Source of the DNA: Acetobacteraceae bacterium
GTDB taxonomy: Bacteria; Pseudomonadota; Alphaproteobacteria; Acetobacterales; Acetobacteraceae
Assembly (NCBI GenBank): GCA_030041255.1
Contig: JASHOF010000133.1
Location: 1-36,623, forward strand
Direction of reading: 5' to 3'
Length of the DNA: 36,623 nt
Shown here: piece after piece, positions 1 to 7,706 of the stretch
How positions within the stretch are numbered: position 1 is the first letter of the stretch
Layout of the letters: every line of letters begins with the position of its first letter
Made by a program: the position numbers and the translations under genes
The notes under the pieces: model-generated
What the model was told of the DNA's origin: nothing
The model's database searches: none
The model's input: only the letters and a program-made list of their open reading frames with translations

Positions 1-295
1 ATCGCGCCCGGCATCAGGACGTGTCGTGCAACCTTGACCGGAACCGTGCGCTCGGCGTGGCCGGAAATGGCAAGCTCGGCAGGATCCATACCGCTGGCCG
101 TGATCGACAGCACGGCGGAGAAGGCACCTGTTGCATGGTCGTAATCAACCTGCGTGACGCCGACCTCGATCATGGCACCCGGCGGCACATCGGGGGGCTG
201 AAGTCCGGCAGCAGCACCGGGCGCAGTGTCGCGCTCGCGGCCGCGTGGATGGTCAGGCCGAGCAGGAGCACGAACGCAGCAGAAAGAGCACGCAC
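1..295 (-). pseudogene. flgA: flgA remnant, P-ring assembly chaperone, frameshifted, shortened and cut by the window edge
   Basis: FlgA is a periplasmic chaperone for assembly of the flagellar P ring. A GTG start at 295 follows a good GAGGAGT ribosome site and begins a convincing signal peptide (VRALSAAFVLLLGLTIHAAA). The reading frame stops after about 42 codons. A second frame, beginning at the six-base C run (G run on the plus strand, about 192-197), reads on as a FlgA C-terminal SAF-type segment with TQVDYDHATGAFSAVLSI and ISGHAERTVPVKVARHVL. One extra C in the run would join the two frames. The family normally has roughly 90-100 residues between the signal peptide and this segment, and here they are almost adjacent, so an internal deletion is also inferred. 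The gene sits directly downstream of flgG, the usual place. Either a decayed gene or a sequence error; the downstream end is outside the window. Confidence 0.65.
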
Positions 296-305
296 GGGCG
301 ACTCC

Positions 306-1091
306 TCAATGCAGGCTGGTCAGGGTGGAGAGCATCTGGTCGGCGGCCGTGATCACCTGGCTGTTCATCTCGCAGGCGCGCTGGGCGGTGATGAGGTTGG
401 TGATCTCGCTCACGACATTGACGTTCGAGGCTTCGAGGAAGCCCTGCATGGTGGTGCCGAATCCAGGTGAGCCTGGCGTGTCCGTGACGGGGTTGCCGGA
501 GGCGGCGCTCTGGAGGAAGAGGTTGGAGCCTTCGGCGGTCAATCCGTTGTCGTTCGGGAAGACCGCAAGCTGGAGCTGGCCCAGGGTCTGTGGCGCGGTC
601 TGGCCGTCGAGCGTCACCTGCACCTGCCCGGAGGTATTGATGGTGACCGCGGTCGCGTTCGAAGGAATGGCGATGCCGGGCTGCACAACGTAGCCGTCTG
701 CGGTGACGATCGTGCCGTCAGGGGCGAGGCTGAAGGTGCCGTCGCGGGTGTAGGCGGTCTGGCCGGAAGGCAGGGTGACCTGGAAGTAGCCGGTGCCCTG
801 GATCGCCAGATCCAGGCTGTTGCTCGTCTGTTGCAGCGAGCCCTGATCGTCGATCCGATAGACCCCTGCGGTGTTGACGCCGAGACCGATCTGCGCGCCG
901 GAGGGAACGATCGTGCTCTGATCGCTGCTGTTCGAACCGGCGACCCGCAAATCCTGATAGATCAGGTCCTGGAATTCGGCACGCTGGCGCTTGTAGCCGG
1001 TGGTCGTCATGTTGGCGATGTTGTTCGAGATCACCTCGACGTTGGTCTGCTGGGCCTGCATGCCGGTGGCGGCAATATCGAGTGCGAGCAT
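306..1091 (-). CDS. flgG: Flagellar distal rod protein FlgG
   Basis: FlgG forms the distal part of the flagellar rod that crosses the peptidoglycan and outer membrane. The 261-residue product has the family's usual length. It opens with the rod-protein motif (TNVEVISNNIANMTTTGYKR), has the central FlgE/F/G domain (LDLAIQGTGYFQV near residues 97-109 and YTRDGTFSLAPDG), and ends with the conserved C-terminal helix (EASNVNVVSEITNLITAQRA). It lies between flgF and the flgA remnant in the common flgF-flgG-flgA order on one strand, 26 bases after flgF, so the three are probably co-transcribed. The protein appears intact. Confidence 0.97.
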   Translation of the reverse strand: MLALDIAATGMQAQQTNVEVISNNIANMTTTGYKRQRAEFQDLIYQDLRVAGSNSSDQSTIVPSGAQIGLGVNTAGVYRIDDQGSLQQTSNSLDLAIQGTGYFQVTLPSGQTAYTRDGTFSLAPDGTIVTADGYVVQPGIAIPSNATAVTINTSGQVQVTLDGQTAPQTLGQLQLAVFPNDNGLTAEGSNLFLQSAASGNPVTDTPGSPGFGTTMQGFLEASNVNVVSEITNLITAQRACEMNSQVITAADQMLSTLTSLH

Positions 1092-1117
1092 GTTTTTTCC
1101 TTCGTTCTCGATCCTGC

Positions 1118-1855
1118 TCAGGCGCTGGTGGTGGTGAGCTTGGTGATCGCGTTCTGCTGGCGGTCCGATTCTGCCTGCACGAACTGCGCCAGGAAACCGA
1201 ACTCACGCTCGGCCTCGATCATTCGTGTGACCTCGAGAATTGGGGCAACGTTCGAATCTTCAAGCACACCCTGCATCAGTTGCGGATTGGCGACCGGGGT
1301 GGTTGCCCCGTTCGCCGTGAAGAGCGTGGCACCGGTTGCGGTCATCAGGCTGGGGTTGCCGGGGCGGACGAGCCCGATCTGGCCGATGACGCCGTTCTCG
1401 ATGCTTGTCACGGTGCCATCGGCAGCGGCGGAAATCCCGGTATCGTTGGTGGAGAGCGTGATGGGCCGGCCGTTGGTGTCGAGTAGCGGATCGCCATTCT
1501 GATCGACGATCGTGCCGTCGGCGGAGAGGCTGAAGGATCCGGCGCGCGTGAGGCTGACACCTTGCGCTGTCCGAACCGTGAACCAGGCATCCCTGGCGCC
1601 GATCGCGAGGTCGAACGGGTTGCTGGTTTTGCGGAAGGCCCCGCTGGTGCGGTCCCGCCAGGTGCCGCCATCCGCGACGAAGGCGATGCCGGCCTCGGCG
1701 GCCGGTGCGGGCGGCGGGGCGAGCCAGTCGGTGAACTGGGTGCGCTCCGCCTGATAGGCCGGGGTTTCGGCGTTCGCGATGTTGTTGGCGATCACCGCCA
1801 TCGCGTCCTGCTCGGCCATCAGGCGCGAGGCGGCAACCAGGCTGGCAAGCTGCAT
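1118..1855 (-). CDS. flgF: Flagellar proximal rod protein FlgF
   Basis: FlgF is a proximal rod component of the flagellar basal body. The product is 245 residues. The start at 1855 is chosen because homologues begin a few residues before the rod motif, here MQLASLVAASRLMAEQDAM followed by VIANNIANAETPAYQ; the open frame extends 74 codons further upstream without family similarity. The central domain (NPFDLAIGARDAWFTV, then LTRAGSFSLSADGTI) and the C-terminal rod helix (EDSNVAPILEVTRMIEAER) are present. The ribosome site is weak. First gene of the minus-strand rod operon with flgG and flgA; transcription probably starts in the 427-base gap shared with fliL. Confidence 0.95.
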   Translation of the reverse strand: MQLASLVAASRLMAEQDAMAVIANNIANAETPAYQAERTQFTDWLAPPPAPAAEAGIAFVADGGTWRDRTSGAFRKTSNPFDLAIGARDAWFTVRTAQGVSLTRAGSFSLSADGTIVDQNGDPLLDTNGRPITLSTNDTGISAAADGTVTSIENGVIGQIGLVRPGNPSLMTATGATLFTANGATTPVANPQLMQGVLEDSNVAPILEVTRMIEAEREFGFLAQFVQAESDRQQNAITKLTTTSA

Positions 1856-2282
1856 GTTGGATGTGCTCGGCGGCGTTTCCGGTGCGTCCGGCGGACCGGC
1901 GCGGGGCAGGAGACACGCAAGCGACGTGCCAGCCGCGCCAGCCCGCGATCGCCCGCTCGAATAAACCGCGAGATCCGTGTCGGGCTGCACGGTCGGCCCG
2001 ACACGCTCTCGAGCAATTTCCATTCGCCATGGCTCACGGTAACTGCTCTCGCTCTTTGTTTTGGCGAGCATCTTCACGCGATCAGCCGATTCCGGCTGAC
2101 CGCGATCTGCTCTAGCGCAGCCAGGCTGTGGTGCGCCGCGCCTTCGGTCGAGTGCGGCGGGCCCTTGCCCGGCAGGCTCTGCCAGAGGCGGCCGTTTCTG
2201 CCGGGCCGCCCGGGTTCGGGAAAGGCTTCCTTAATGCGTCGAGGCCAAGCTTGGAGACGGCGCTGATCGCGGAGGGGACGGA
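1856..2282. promoter_or_regulatory. Divergent intergenic region between flgF and fliL
   Basis: This 427-base stretch separates the two flagellar arms, which are transcribed outward. It must contain promoters for both. Open frames run through it on both strands, but none resembles a known protein, and I regard them as GC-rich chance frames. I could not find a sigma-54 -24/-12 pair with correct spacing or a convincing sigma-70 promoter. The only clear structure is an inverted repeat at 2066-2112. A GGAGGGGA ribosome site precedes fliL at its right end. Confidence 0.5.
2066..2112. repeat. REP-like imperfect inverted repeat
   Basis: A perfect 7-base stem (TCAGCCG at 2082-2088 and CGGCTGA at 2093-2099, loop ATTC) is extended outward by imperfect arms beginning GAGCATCTTCACGCGA and ending CCGCGATCTGCTC. 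Similar palindromes ending in GCGATCTGCTCTAG are, from memory, widely scattered in alphaproteobacterial intergenic DNA. This makes a dispersed REP-type element more likely than a specific operator. It has no T tract and lies far from any 3' end, so a terminator is unlikely. Confidence 0.55.
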
Positions 2283-2792
2283 ATGGCGAGCGCGGCAACC
2301 GCTGAGCCCGCTGACGTTGAGGCCGGGGCGCCTGCCGAGGCGTCGCGGGCAATGCCCGCGAAACGGCGGCGCCTGATGCTGATTGCCACGCCGCTCGTTC
2401 TTGGCCTGGCAGGAGCGGGGTTCTGGTTCAGCGGCTTTCTGCCGGGTGGCTCCGGCCGCGGTGGGGCGAAAGCAGCGGCGGGCGGCAAACCGGTGCTCTT
2501 TGCGGTACCCGAAATGGTGGCGAACCTTGCTGCCCCGGCCGGCGTCGAGCGGTACGTCAAAGTGAACATCAGCCTGGTTGCCGCCAATCCGGCGGCGGCT
2601 GCCGCGGCGCGCAGGAACCTGCCGCGGCTGCAAGACCTGTTCCTCACCTATCTGCGCGACATGCAGGCCTCCGAGCTGCAGAGCTCGGTTGGCACGTGGC
2701 GGCTGCGTGAAGCACTCATTTCGCGGGCCGCGATCGTGCTCGGGCCTGGCGAGGTGACCGACGTCCTCTTCACCAACCTCCTGATCCAATGA
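2283..2792 (+). CDS. fliL: Flagellar basal body-associated protein FliL
   Basis: FliL is an inner-membrane protein that surrounds the stator units and supports motor torque. The 169-residue product has a short Ala-rich cytoplasmic leader, a basic patch (KRRR, about 27-30), one membrane helix (about 31-52), and a periplasmic FliL domain containing RYVKVNISLVAANP, LPRLQDLFLTYLRD and the C-terminal VTDVLFTNLLIQ typical of the family. The ATG follows GGAGGGGACGGA, a strong ribosome site. Its last codons overlap the start of fliM (ATGA), implying translational coupling. Confidence 0.9.
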   Translation: MASAATAEPADVEAGAPAEASRAMPAKRRRLMLIATPLVLGLAGAGFWFSGFLPGGSGRGGAKAAAGGKPVLFAVPEMVANLAAPAGVERYVKVNISLVAANPAAAAAARRNLPRLQDLFLTYLRDMQASELQSSVGTWRLREALISRAAIVLGPGEVTDVLFTNLLIQ

Positions 2793-3826
2793 ACGACACT
2801 TTGGCCGGGCCGGTGGATGCGGCGGTTTTCGAGGGCGGCATCGAGGGCCAGCCTGCGATGGCGGCACGCATCCTCGATCAGGCCGAAATCGACAGCCTGC
2901 TCGGGCGGAACAGAGGCGCGGGCGGAGAAGATGATTCGAGCGGGATGCAGCGGATCATCAATTCCGGCCTCGTCTCTTATGAGCGGCTGCCGATGCTCGA
3001 GATCGTGTTCGACCGGTTGGTGCGCATCATGTCGACGAGTTTGCGCAATTTCACCGGCGACAATGTGGAGGTCGGAATCGAAAGCATCGCCAGCCTGCGT
3101 TTCGGTACTTATCTCGGCAATATTCCGCTGCCGGCGATGCTGGCCGTCATCAAGGCGGAGGAATGGGACAATCAAGGGCTGATCGTTGTCGATTCGCCGA
3201 TGATCTATACGATCGTCGATGTGCTCTTGGGCGGCCGGCGCGGCACCGTGGCGATGCGGATGGAGGGGCGGCCCTTCACGACGATCGAACGCGTGCTGGT
3301 CGAGCGGTTGATCAAGGTTGTGCTCGGCGACCTGACGGCGAGTTTCGCCCCACTCTCCCCGGTCACGTTCCGTTTCGAGCGGCTGGAGGTCAATCCACGC
3401 TTCGCGGCGATCTCGCGTCTTTCCAATGCAGCGGTCCTGGCGCGGCTGAGGGTCGATATGGAGGATCGCGGCGGCCGGATCGAGCTTCTTCTGCCTTACG
3501 CAACGCTGGAGCCGGTGCGCGAACTGCTGCTCCAGAAATTCATGGGTGAGAAGTTCGGCCGCGACTCGATCTGGGAGACGCATCTTGCCGAAGAGCTCTG
3601 GAACACGGAGGTTGTACTCGACGTGGTGCTCGACGAGCAGACGATGCGGCTTTCGGAAGTGATGGCGCTGGTGCCGGGGAGCCGGATCACGCTGAACACG
3701 GGTCCCGACAAGCGGGTCGATCTGCGCTGCGGCGCGACCGCTCTGTTCGAGGGGCGGCTCGGGCGGCGCAATAATTCGCTGGCTGTGGAGATCGAGCGTG
3801 CGCTTCCACGCCCGGTCGGGCGCTGA
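2789..3826 (+). CDS. fliM: Flagellar motor switch protein FliM
   Basis: FliM is the C-ring switch component that binds phospho-CheY and controls rotation direction. The 345-residue product carries the N-terminal CheY-binding motif (LDQAEIDSLLG near residues 30-40), the CheC-like middle domain with the GG-type core (YTIVDVLLGGRRG), and a C-terminal SpoA/FliN-like domain (RLSEVMALVPGSRITLN). Length is normal and no key segment is missing. It overlaps fliL by four bases. Its presence with intact FliL shows that at least part of the motor gene set is still open. Confidence 0.96.
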   Translation: MNDTLAGPVDAAVFEGGIEGQPAMAARILDQAEIDSLLGRNRGAGGEDDSSGMQRIINSGLVSYERLPMLEIVFDRLVRIMSTSLRNFTGDNVEVGIESIASLRFGTYLGNIPLPAMLAVIKAEEWDNQGLIVVDSPMIYTIVDVLLGGRRGTVAMRMEGRPFTTIERVLVERLIKVVLGDLTASFAPLSPVTFRFERLEVNPRFAAISRLSNAAVLARLRVDMEDRGGRIELLLPYATLEPVRELLLQKFMGEKFGRDSIWETHLAEELWNTEVVLDVVLDEQTMRLSEVMALVPGSRITLNTGPDKRVDLRCGATALFEGRLGRRNNSLAVEIERALPRPVGR

Positions 3827-3842
3827 AGGGCGGCTGGCGGAC

Positions 3843-4259
3843 ATGGCGGGCGCGGAATGGCTACTCGAAATCGGATTGACCGGGTTGCTTGCGGCAACGC
3901 TTTTTCACGCTCTTCGGCTCGAGCGCGCGCTCGGTGTACTGAAGCGTGACCGCGCGGCGCTGGAGGCACTGGTCAAGGACTTCAACGCGAGCACGCGTGA
4001 AGCGGACGCCGGTATCGAGCGATTGCGCAAGGCGGCCGAGGGCACGGCGCGGGATCTCGCGCGCCAGGCGGCCGCGGCCGGGCAGGTCAAGGAAGACCTG
4101 GTTTTCCTGACCGAACGGGCCGAACGGATGGCGGATCGGCTCCATGGCGCCATCAGCGCCGGCCGTTCCTCTGATTCCCCGCCGGGCGTGCCGGCTCCGC
4201 CAGGCGTCGAGAGCGAGGCGGAGCGCGAGCTTTTGCGCGCACTTAGGATCGGACGCTGA
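3843..4259 (+). CDS. DUF6468-type flagellar-locus membrane protein
   Basis: The product is 138 residues: an N-terminal membrane helix (EIGLTGLLAATLFHALRLE, about 7-25) followed by a long charged, heptad-rich segment (about 26-105) expected to form a coiled coil, then a Pro-rich linker and a short acidic-basic end. This layout and its position right after fliM match the DUF6468 family found in alphaproteobacterial flagellar loci, whose function is not established. The start at 3843 is preferred over 3798 because the upstream codons lie inside fliM and lack homologue-like sequence. Confidence 0.7.
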   Translation: MAGAEWLLEIGLTGLLAATLFHALRLERALGVLKRDRAALEALVKDFNASTREADAGIERLRKAAEGTARDLARQAAAAGQVKEDLVFLTERAERMADRLHGAISAGRSSDSPPGVPAPPGVESEAERELLRALRIGR

Positions 4260-4263
4260 GAAG

Positions 4264-4467
4264 ATGCCGCGCAGGCTTTCCCTGCCGCGCCTGTTGCCGC
4301 TGACGATCATTCTCATGGCCGCCCTGCTGGCGTGAAATCGGTCACGCTGGTGCGGGCGGCGGCGCCCGCGGAGAGTGGTGCGCCCGTTGCGGAGCCGGCT
4401 GCCGAAGCGCCGTCCCAGGCGGCTCTTCCGGCCTGCCCGCCCGCGCCAGTCGAGAGCCCCGCCGAGC
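4264..4467 (+). pseudogene. motE-like N-terminal fragment, frameshifted and truncated
   Basis: MotE-type proteins are periplasmic chaperones of the flagellar stator in alphaproteobacteria. The start gives a membrane anchor (LPRLLPLTIILMAALLA) and then a stop at 4333. A frame one base back continues as VKSVTLVRAAAPAESGAPVA and a Pro/Ala-rich linker, so one lost base near 4330-4334 (expected GCGGTGAAA, found GCGTGAAA) restores a single protein. The coiled coil and C-terminal domain that should follow are absent: about 60 codons on, the sequence changes to a different gene in another frame. MotE is inferred from the anchor-linker design and position after DUF6468; only the N terminus remains, so the identity is tentative. 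Confidence 0.5.
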
Positions 4468-6206
4468 GTCATCCCCTACAGCGTGGTGCGCCAGGGCGCG
4501 CTGGTCGTGGTGGGCTTCAGTGAGGCGGCGCCGATCGGCACGCCAGCGCTCCTCCCGCGCAATGTCACCGGGTTCGTGGCCGGGGCGGGTGAGGCGCGGA
4601 TCACGGTCGTGCCTGGTGCCGTGGTCAAGGATTTCAGGGTGGATAACCGAATTGTGCTCGACGTGCTCAACCCGACTTCCGCCCTCGGCGCGGCGGGCGA
4701 TCCGGATCCTCTTTCCGCGGCGCCGGCGCGCTCCGATCTCAAACTGGCGACGGCGCTGCCAATGCCGCCCCCTCGATTCCGCTTCCCTTGCCTCCGCTGC
4801 CGCAGTCGTTGATCCGGACGGCTCTGCCACGCCCCGCGGCACAGCCGGCGGCGATCGGATCGCCCGGCTCGAAGCCGGCCACGACGACTTCCGGGGCCGC
4901 CGGTCCGCCTGGCAACGCGACCTCGAGCGGGACTGCCGGGCATCCTTCAGCGGCTTCCAATCCCCCCGCCATCGTCACTCCTCCGGCTGCGCCGGCGGAG
5001 GCTGCGAATCCCCCGATTCCGGCGACCGAGCTTGGCCCGCTCGCCATTGCGGCGCACCGGATTGCGGCGCCGCCCGGCGCCGAAGCGGCACTGCTCGTTC
5101 CGTTCGGTCCGCGCACCGGCGCGGCGGCATTCCGCCGCGGCGATGACGGGATCGTCGTGTTCGACAGAGCCCGGCCGATCGACATGTCCGCGCTGGCCGG
5201 GGACCCGGCCTTCGGGACGGCGCGGGTGAGCCTGCTTCCGGCTGGCACGTTGCTGCGCCTGCCGCTGCCGCCATCGCTTCGGCTTCGGCTCTGGCTGAAG
5301 GTCGCAGAACTCAGGGCCGAGGCGGGAGAGTGGCAACAGGCCATGGCCCTGCTCAGCGAAACGGAGCAGCTTTTCCCGGCCGAGGCAGCCGCGGTGCAGA
5401 ACGCCCGCGAAGCGACCTTCCGCAGCCTGTTTGCGGGCCAGGCGGCCGGGCAGGTGCCACCGCTCGAGCTGGCCAGCCTGATCGAAGACAACGCCGATCT
5501 CATCCCACCCGGCACAGAAGGGGAGAAGTTCGCGGAGATGCTGGCAGACCGGCTGCTCGCTCTCGATCTGCCCAATCGCGCCGAACCGGTACTGGAGAAG
5601 CTGATGGCGGCAGCTCCAGCGGGTGCTCCACAAGCCGGTATCGGCGCCAGGCTTGCCGAGGTGCGGCTGGGACGGGACGATCCGGCCGGTGCTCTGGCCG
5701 CGCTCACCGCCTCGCGCTCGGCAGATCTGCCACCCGCACTCGCCGTGCGGCGCACGATGATTTACGCGCGCGCTGTGGCAGCTCAGGGCCACACGGCGCA
5801 GGCCGTTTCTGCCCTTTCGGCTCTGAACGATTCCGCCGCTACGGCACTGGCCGCGGATCTCTTGCAAAAGGAGGGGAACTGGGCGGGCGCCGAAGCTGCT
5901 CTGGCCGATCTCGTGGCGAGCACGGCGGCGTCAGGCGGAGCCTTGACCAATGCCGATCGCACGACGCTGGTGCGCCTGGCGAGCGCCGCTACGCAAGCGG
6001 GGGACACCGGGAAGCTTGCTCTGCTCAGGCGGGATTATGGCGGGCGGATGGGAGAGGATTCGCTCGGCAGCATGTTCCGGCTGCTGACGGACCCGCCGGC
6101 AGAGGGTTTGGGTGACCTTGCCGAGGTCGGCCGTGAGACAGTGATCGCCGGGCAATTGCCGAGCGAGCTGAAGGCAATCGGCGCGACGATGCAACTCGTG
6201 CCCTGA
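4465..6206 (+). pseudogene. AMIN/TPR-like flagellar-locus protein, lacking its start and frameshifted
   Basis: From about 4465, one frame encodes a beta-rich segment (IPYSVVRQGALVVVGFSEAA, VKDFRVDNRIVLDVLNP) resembling the AMIN-like N-terminal domain of large exported proteins often encoded beside alphaproteobacterial flagellar genes. That frame ends at 4812. The remaining 470 codons lie in a frame one base back, entered near 4760-4790: a Pro/Ala-rich linker, then helical repeats with TPR character (LWLKVAELRAEAGEWQQAM, about nt 5290-5345) up to the stop at 6206. No start or signal peptide precedes the AMIN-like part; it follows directly on the motE remnant, suggesting a deletion removed the end of one gene and the start of the other. 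The distal frame might still be translated from an internal start, but no good ribosome site was seen. Confidence 0.5.
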
Positions 6207-6224
6207 AACATCGCACATTTCCTC

Positions 6225-6253
6225 TTGCATCGGCGGTCTCTTGTGCCTATGTG
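6225..6253 (+). promoter_or_regulatory. Candidate sigma-70 promoter for speD
   Basis: TTGCAT at 6225-6230 and TATGTG at 6248-6253 are separated by 17 bases, giving a plausible -35/-10 pair about 70 bases before the speD start. Both elements deviate from consensus, and GC-rich alphaproteobacterial promoters are hard to call by eye. Confidence 0.3.
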
Positions 6254-6323
6254 CGCGCGTCTTGGCCCGCCGGCGCGGAGACGCTCTGCCCGAGAGGCTG
6301 TCTTTTGGTTGCAGGAGTACGCG

Positions 6324-6773
6324 ATGGACGCACTCGCTCAACTGGGGATGGTCTCGGAGCCCTTCCCAGAGAACCAGGAGCCGGTTCGCCCCGAAGAGGC
6401 AAAAGACTATTTCGTAACCCGCGACGGGCTTAAATTCGCCGGTGCGCACTTGTTGCTCGATCTTTGGGGTGCCGAGAACCTGACGGACCCAAAGGCGATC
6501 GAGCGGGCGCTGGCGGATGCCGCACAGGCGGCGAAGGCGACGATCCTGCACACCCACCTGCACCAGTTCTCGCCCGACGGCGGCGTTTCCGGCGTTCTCG
6601 TCCTGGCGGAGAGCCATATTTCGATCCACACCTGGCCGGAGCGGGACTTCGCCGCGATCGATATCTTCATGTGCGGCGCATGCGATCCCTATCGTTCCGT
6701 GCCGATCCTGAAGGCGGCATTTCGACCGCGGACCATCCAGCTTTCCGAGCAGAGGCGTGGCCTGATCGTCTGA
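6324..6773 (+). CDS. speD: S-adenosylmethionine decarboxylase proenzyme SpeD
   Basis: SpeD decarboxylates S-adenosylmethionine to supply the aminopropyl donor for spermidine synthesis. The product is 149 residues. It self-cleaves between E96 and S97 in the LAESHISIHTWPE motif, making the S97-derived pyruvoyl cofactor. H102 and C117 occupy the positions of the processing histidine and the proton-donor cysteine of the bacterial family (Ser63/His68/Cys83 in the Thermotoga enzyme, same spacing). The start at 6324 has a GGAGT ribosome site; an upstream in-frame extension to 6225 lacks family sequence. It is followed after 24 bases by speE, so the pair forms a spermidine operon. Confidence 0.95.
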   Translation: MDALAQLGMVSEPFPENQEPVRPEEAKDYFVTRDGLKFAGAHLLLDLWGAENLTDPKAIERALADAAQAAKATILHTHLHQFSPDGGVSGVLVLAESHISIHTWPERDFAAIDIFMCGACDPYRSVPILKAAFRPRTIQLSEQRRGLIV

Positions 6774-6797
6774 CGCACCGGTTTGCACCGCGCACCG

Positions 6798-7664
6798 ATG
6801 GCGCTCGATTCCTGGGTCAACGAGAGCCTGTACTCCGCCTGGGGCCAGCGTTTCCGTGTCAAGCGGGAGGTCGCGCGCGCGCAATCCCCGTTCCAGGACA
6901 TCGCCATCTTCGAGAGCGAATCGCACGGGCATGTCCTGATGCTGGATGGCGTGGTGCAGATCACGGAGCGGGACGAGTTCGTGTACCAGGAGATGCTCGT
7001 GCACGTGCCGCTGATTGCGCACGGGCGGGCAGAGCGGGTGCTCATTATCGGCGCCGGTGATGGTGGGGTGTTGCGCCGCGTGCTCGAGCATTCCGGTGTG
7101 CGCCGCGCGGTGATGGTGGAAATCGATGCCGAGGTGATCCGCCTGTCGCGCCAGTTCATGCCTGGAATCGGTGGTGCCGCCTGGGATGATCCTCGGGCCG
7201 AGGTGATCGTGGGCGACGGCATTGCTTATGTAGCGGACGCGAGAGAGGGCGACTTCGATGTGGTGATCGTCGATTCCACGGACCCCATCGGAGTTGGTGA
7301 AGTGTTGTTCACCGAGGCCTTTTATGGCCATGCGGCACGCGTGCTCTCATCCCGAGGGGTGATCGTGAACCAGTGCGGCGTGCCCTTCATGCAGGCCGAG
7401 GAGCTCACGGAGACCAGCCGGCGGCGGGCAAAGTCATTCACGCACGTCACGGCTTATGTCGCGGCGGTGCCGACCTATGTCGGCGGCTTCATGACGCTCG
7501 GCTGGGCGGCCAAGGATGTCTCGCTGGCGCACCTGCCGGTCGCCGAGATCGAACGTCGTGCGGCCGCCGCCGGCATTCTCGGTCGAACGCGTTACTGGAC
7601 TCCCGCGGTCCACGCCGCTGCCTTTCAGCTTCCGCCTTATATCGCCGAACTGCTGCCTTCCTGA
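6798..7664 (+). CDS. speE: Spermidine synthase SpeE
   Basis: SpeE transfers the aminopropyl group from decarboxylated AdoMet to putrescine, making spermidine. The 288-residue product starts MALDSWVNESLYSAWGQR, as is usual for the family. It has the nucleotide-binding glycine loop (GAGDGG, residues 85-90), the acidic strand end (VEID, 107-110) and the catalytic DSTDP motif (159-163). ATG 6798 is chosen over TTG 6783 because it matches the family N terminus. Its placement behind speD supports the polyamine assignment rather than a generic methyltransferase. Confidence 0.95.
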   Translation: MALDSWVNESLYSAWGQRFRVKREVARAQSPFQDIAIFESESHGHVLMLDGVVQITERDEFVYQEMLVHVPLIAHGRAERVLIIGAGDGGVLRRVLEHSGVRRAVMVEIDAEVIRLSRQFMPGIGGAAWDDPRAEVIVGDGIAYVADAREGDFDVVIVDSTDPIGVGEVLFTEAFYGHAARVLSSRGVIVNQCGVPFMQAEELTETSRRRAKSFTHVTAYVAAVPTYVGGFMTLGWAAKDVSLAHLPVAEIERRAAAAGILGRTRYWTPAVHAAAFQLPPYIAELLPS

Positions 7665-7706
7665 GCGCACGGTTGGCGAAGGCGGGGTCGGGTGCCAAGG
7701 TGCGGC

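Noticed and set aside
1562-2266. Long open frame on the plus strand through flgF and the intergenic region
   Set aside because: It is antisense to the well-supported flgF, and the translation is Arg/Gly/Ala-rich with no recognisable domain, as expected for chance frames in GC-rich DNA.
2128-2282. Possible sigma-54 promoter before fliL (GG...GC pattern in CGGCGGGCCCTTGCC)
   Set aside because: The GG to GC spacing is nine rather than ten bases and the flanks do not match TGGCAC-N5-TTGC.
6207-6323. Riboswitch-like leader before speD
   Set aside because: The leader can form only short hairpins and I could not match a SAM or polyamine-related RNA pattern by eye.
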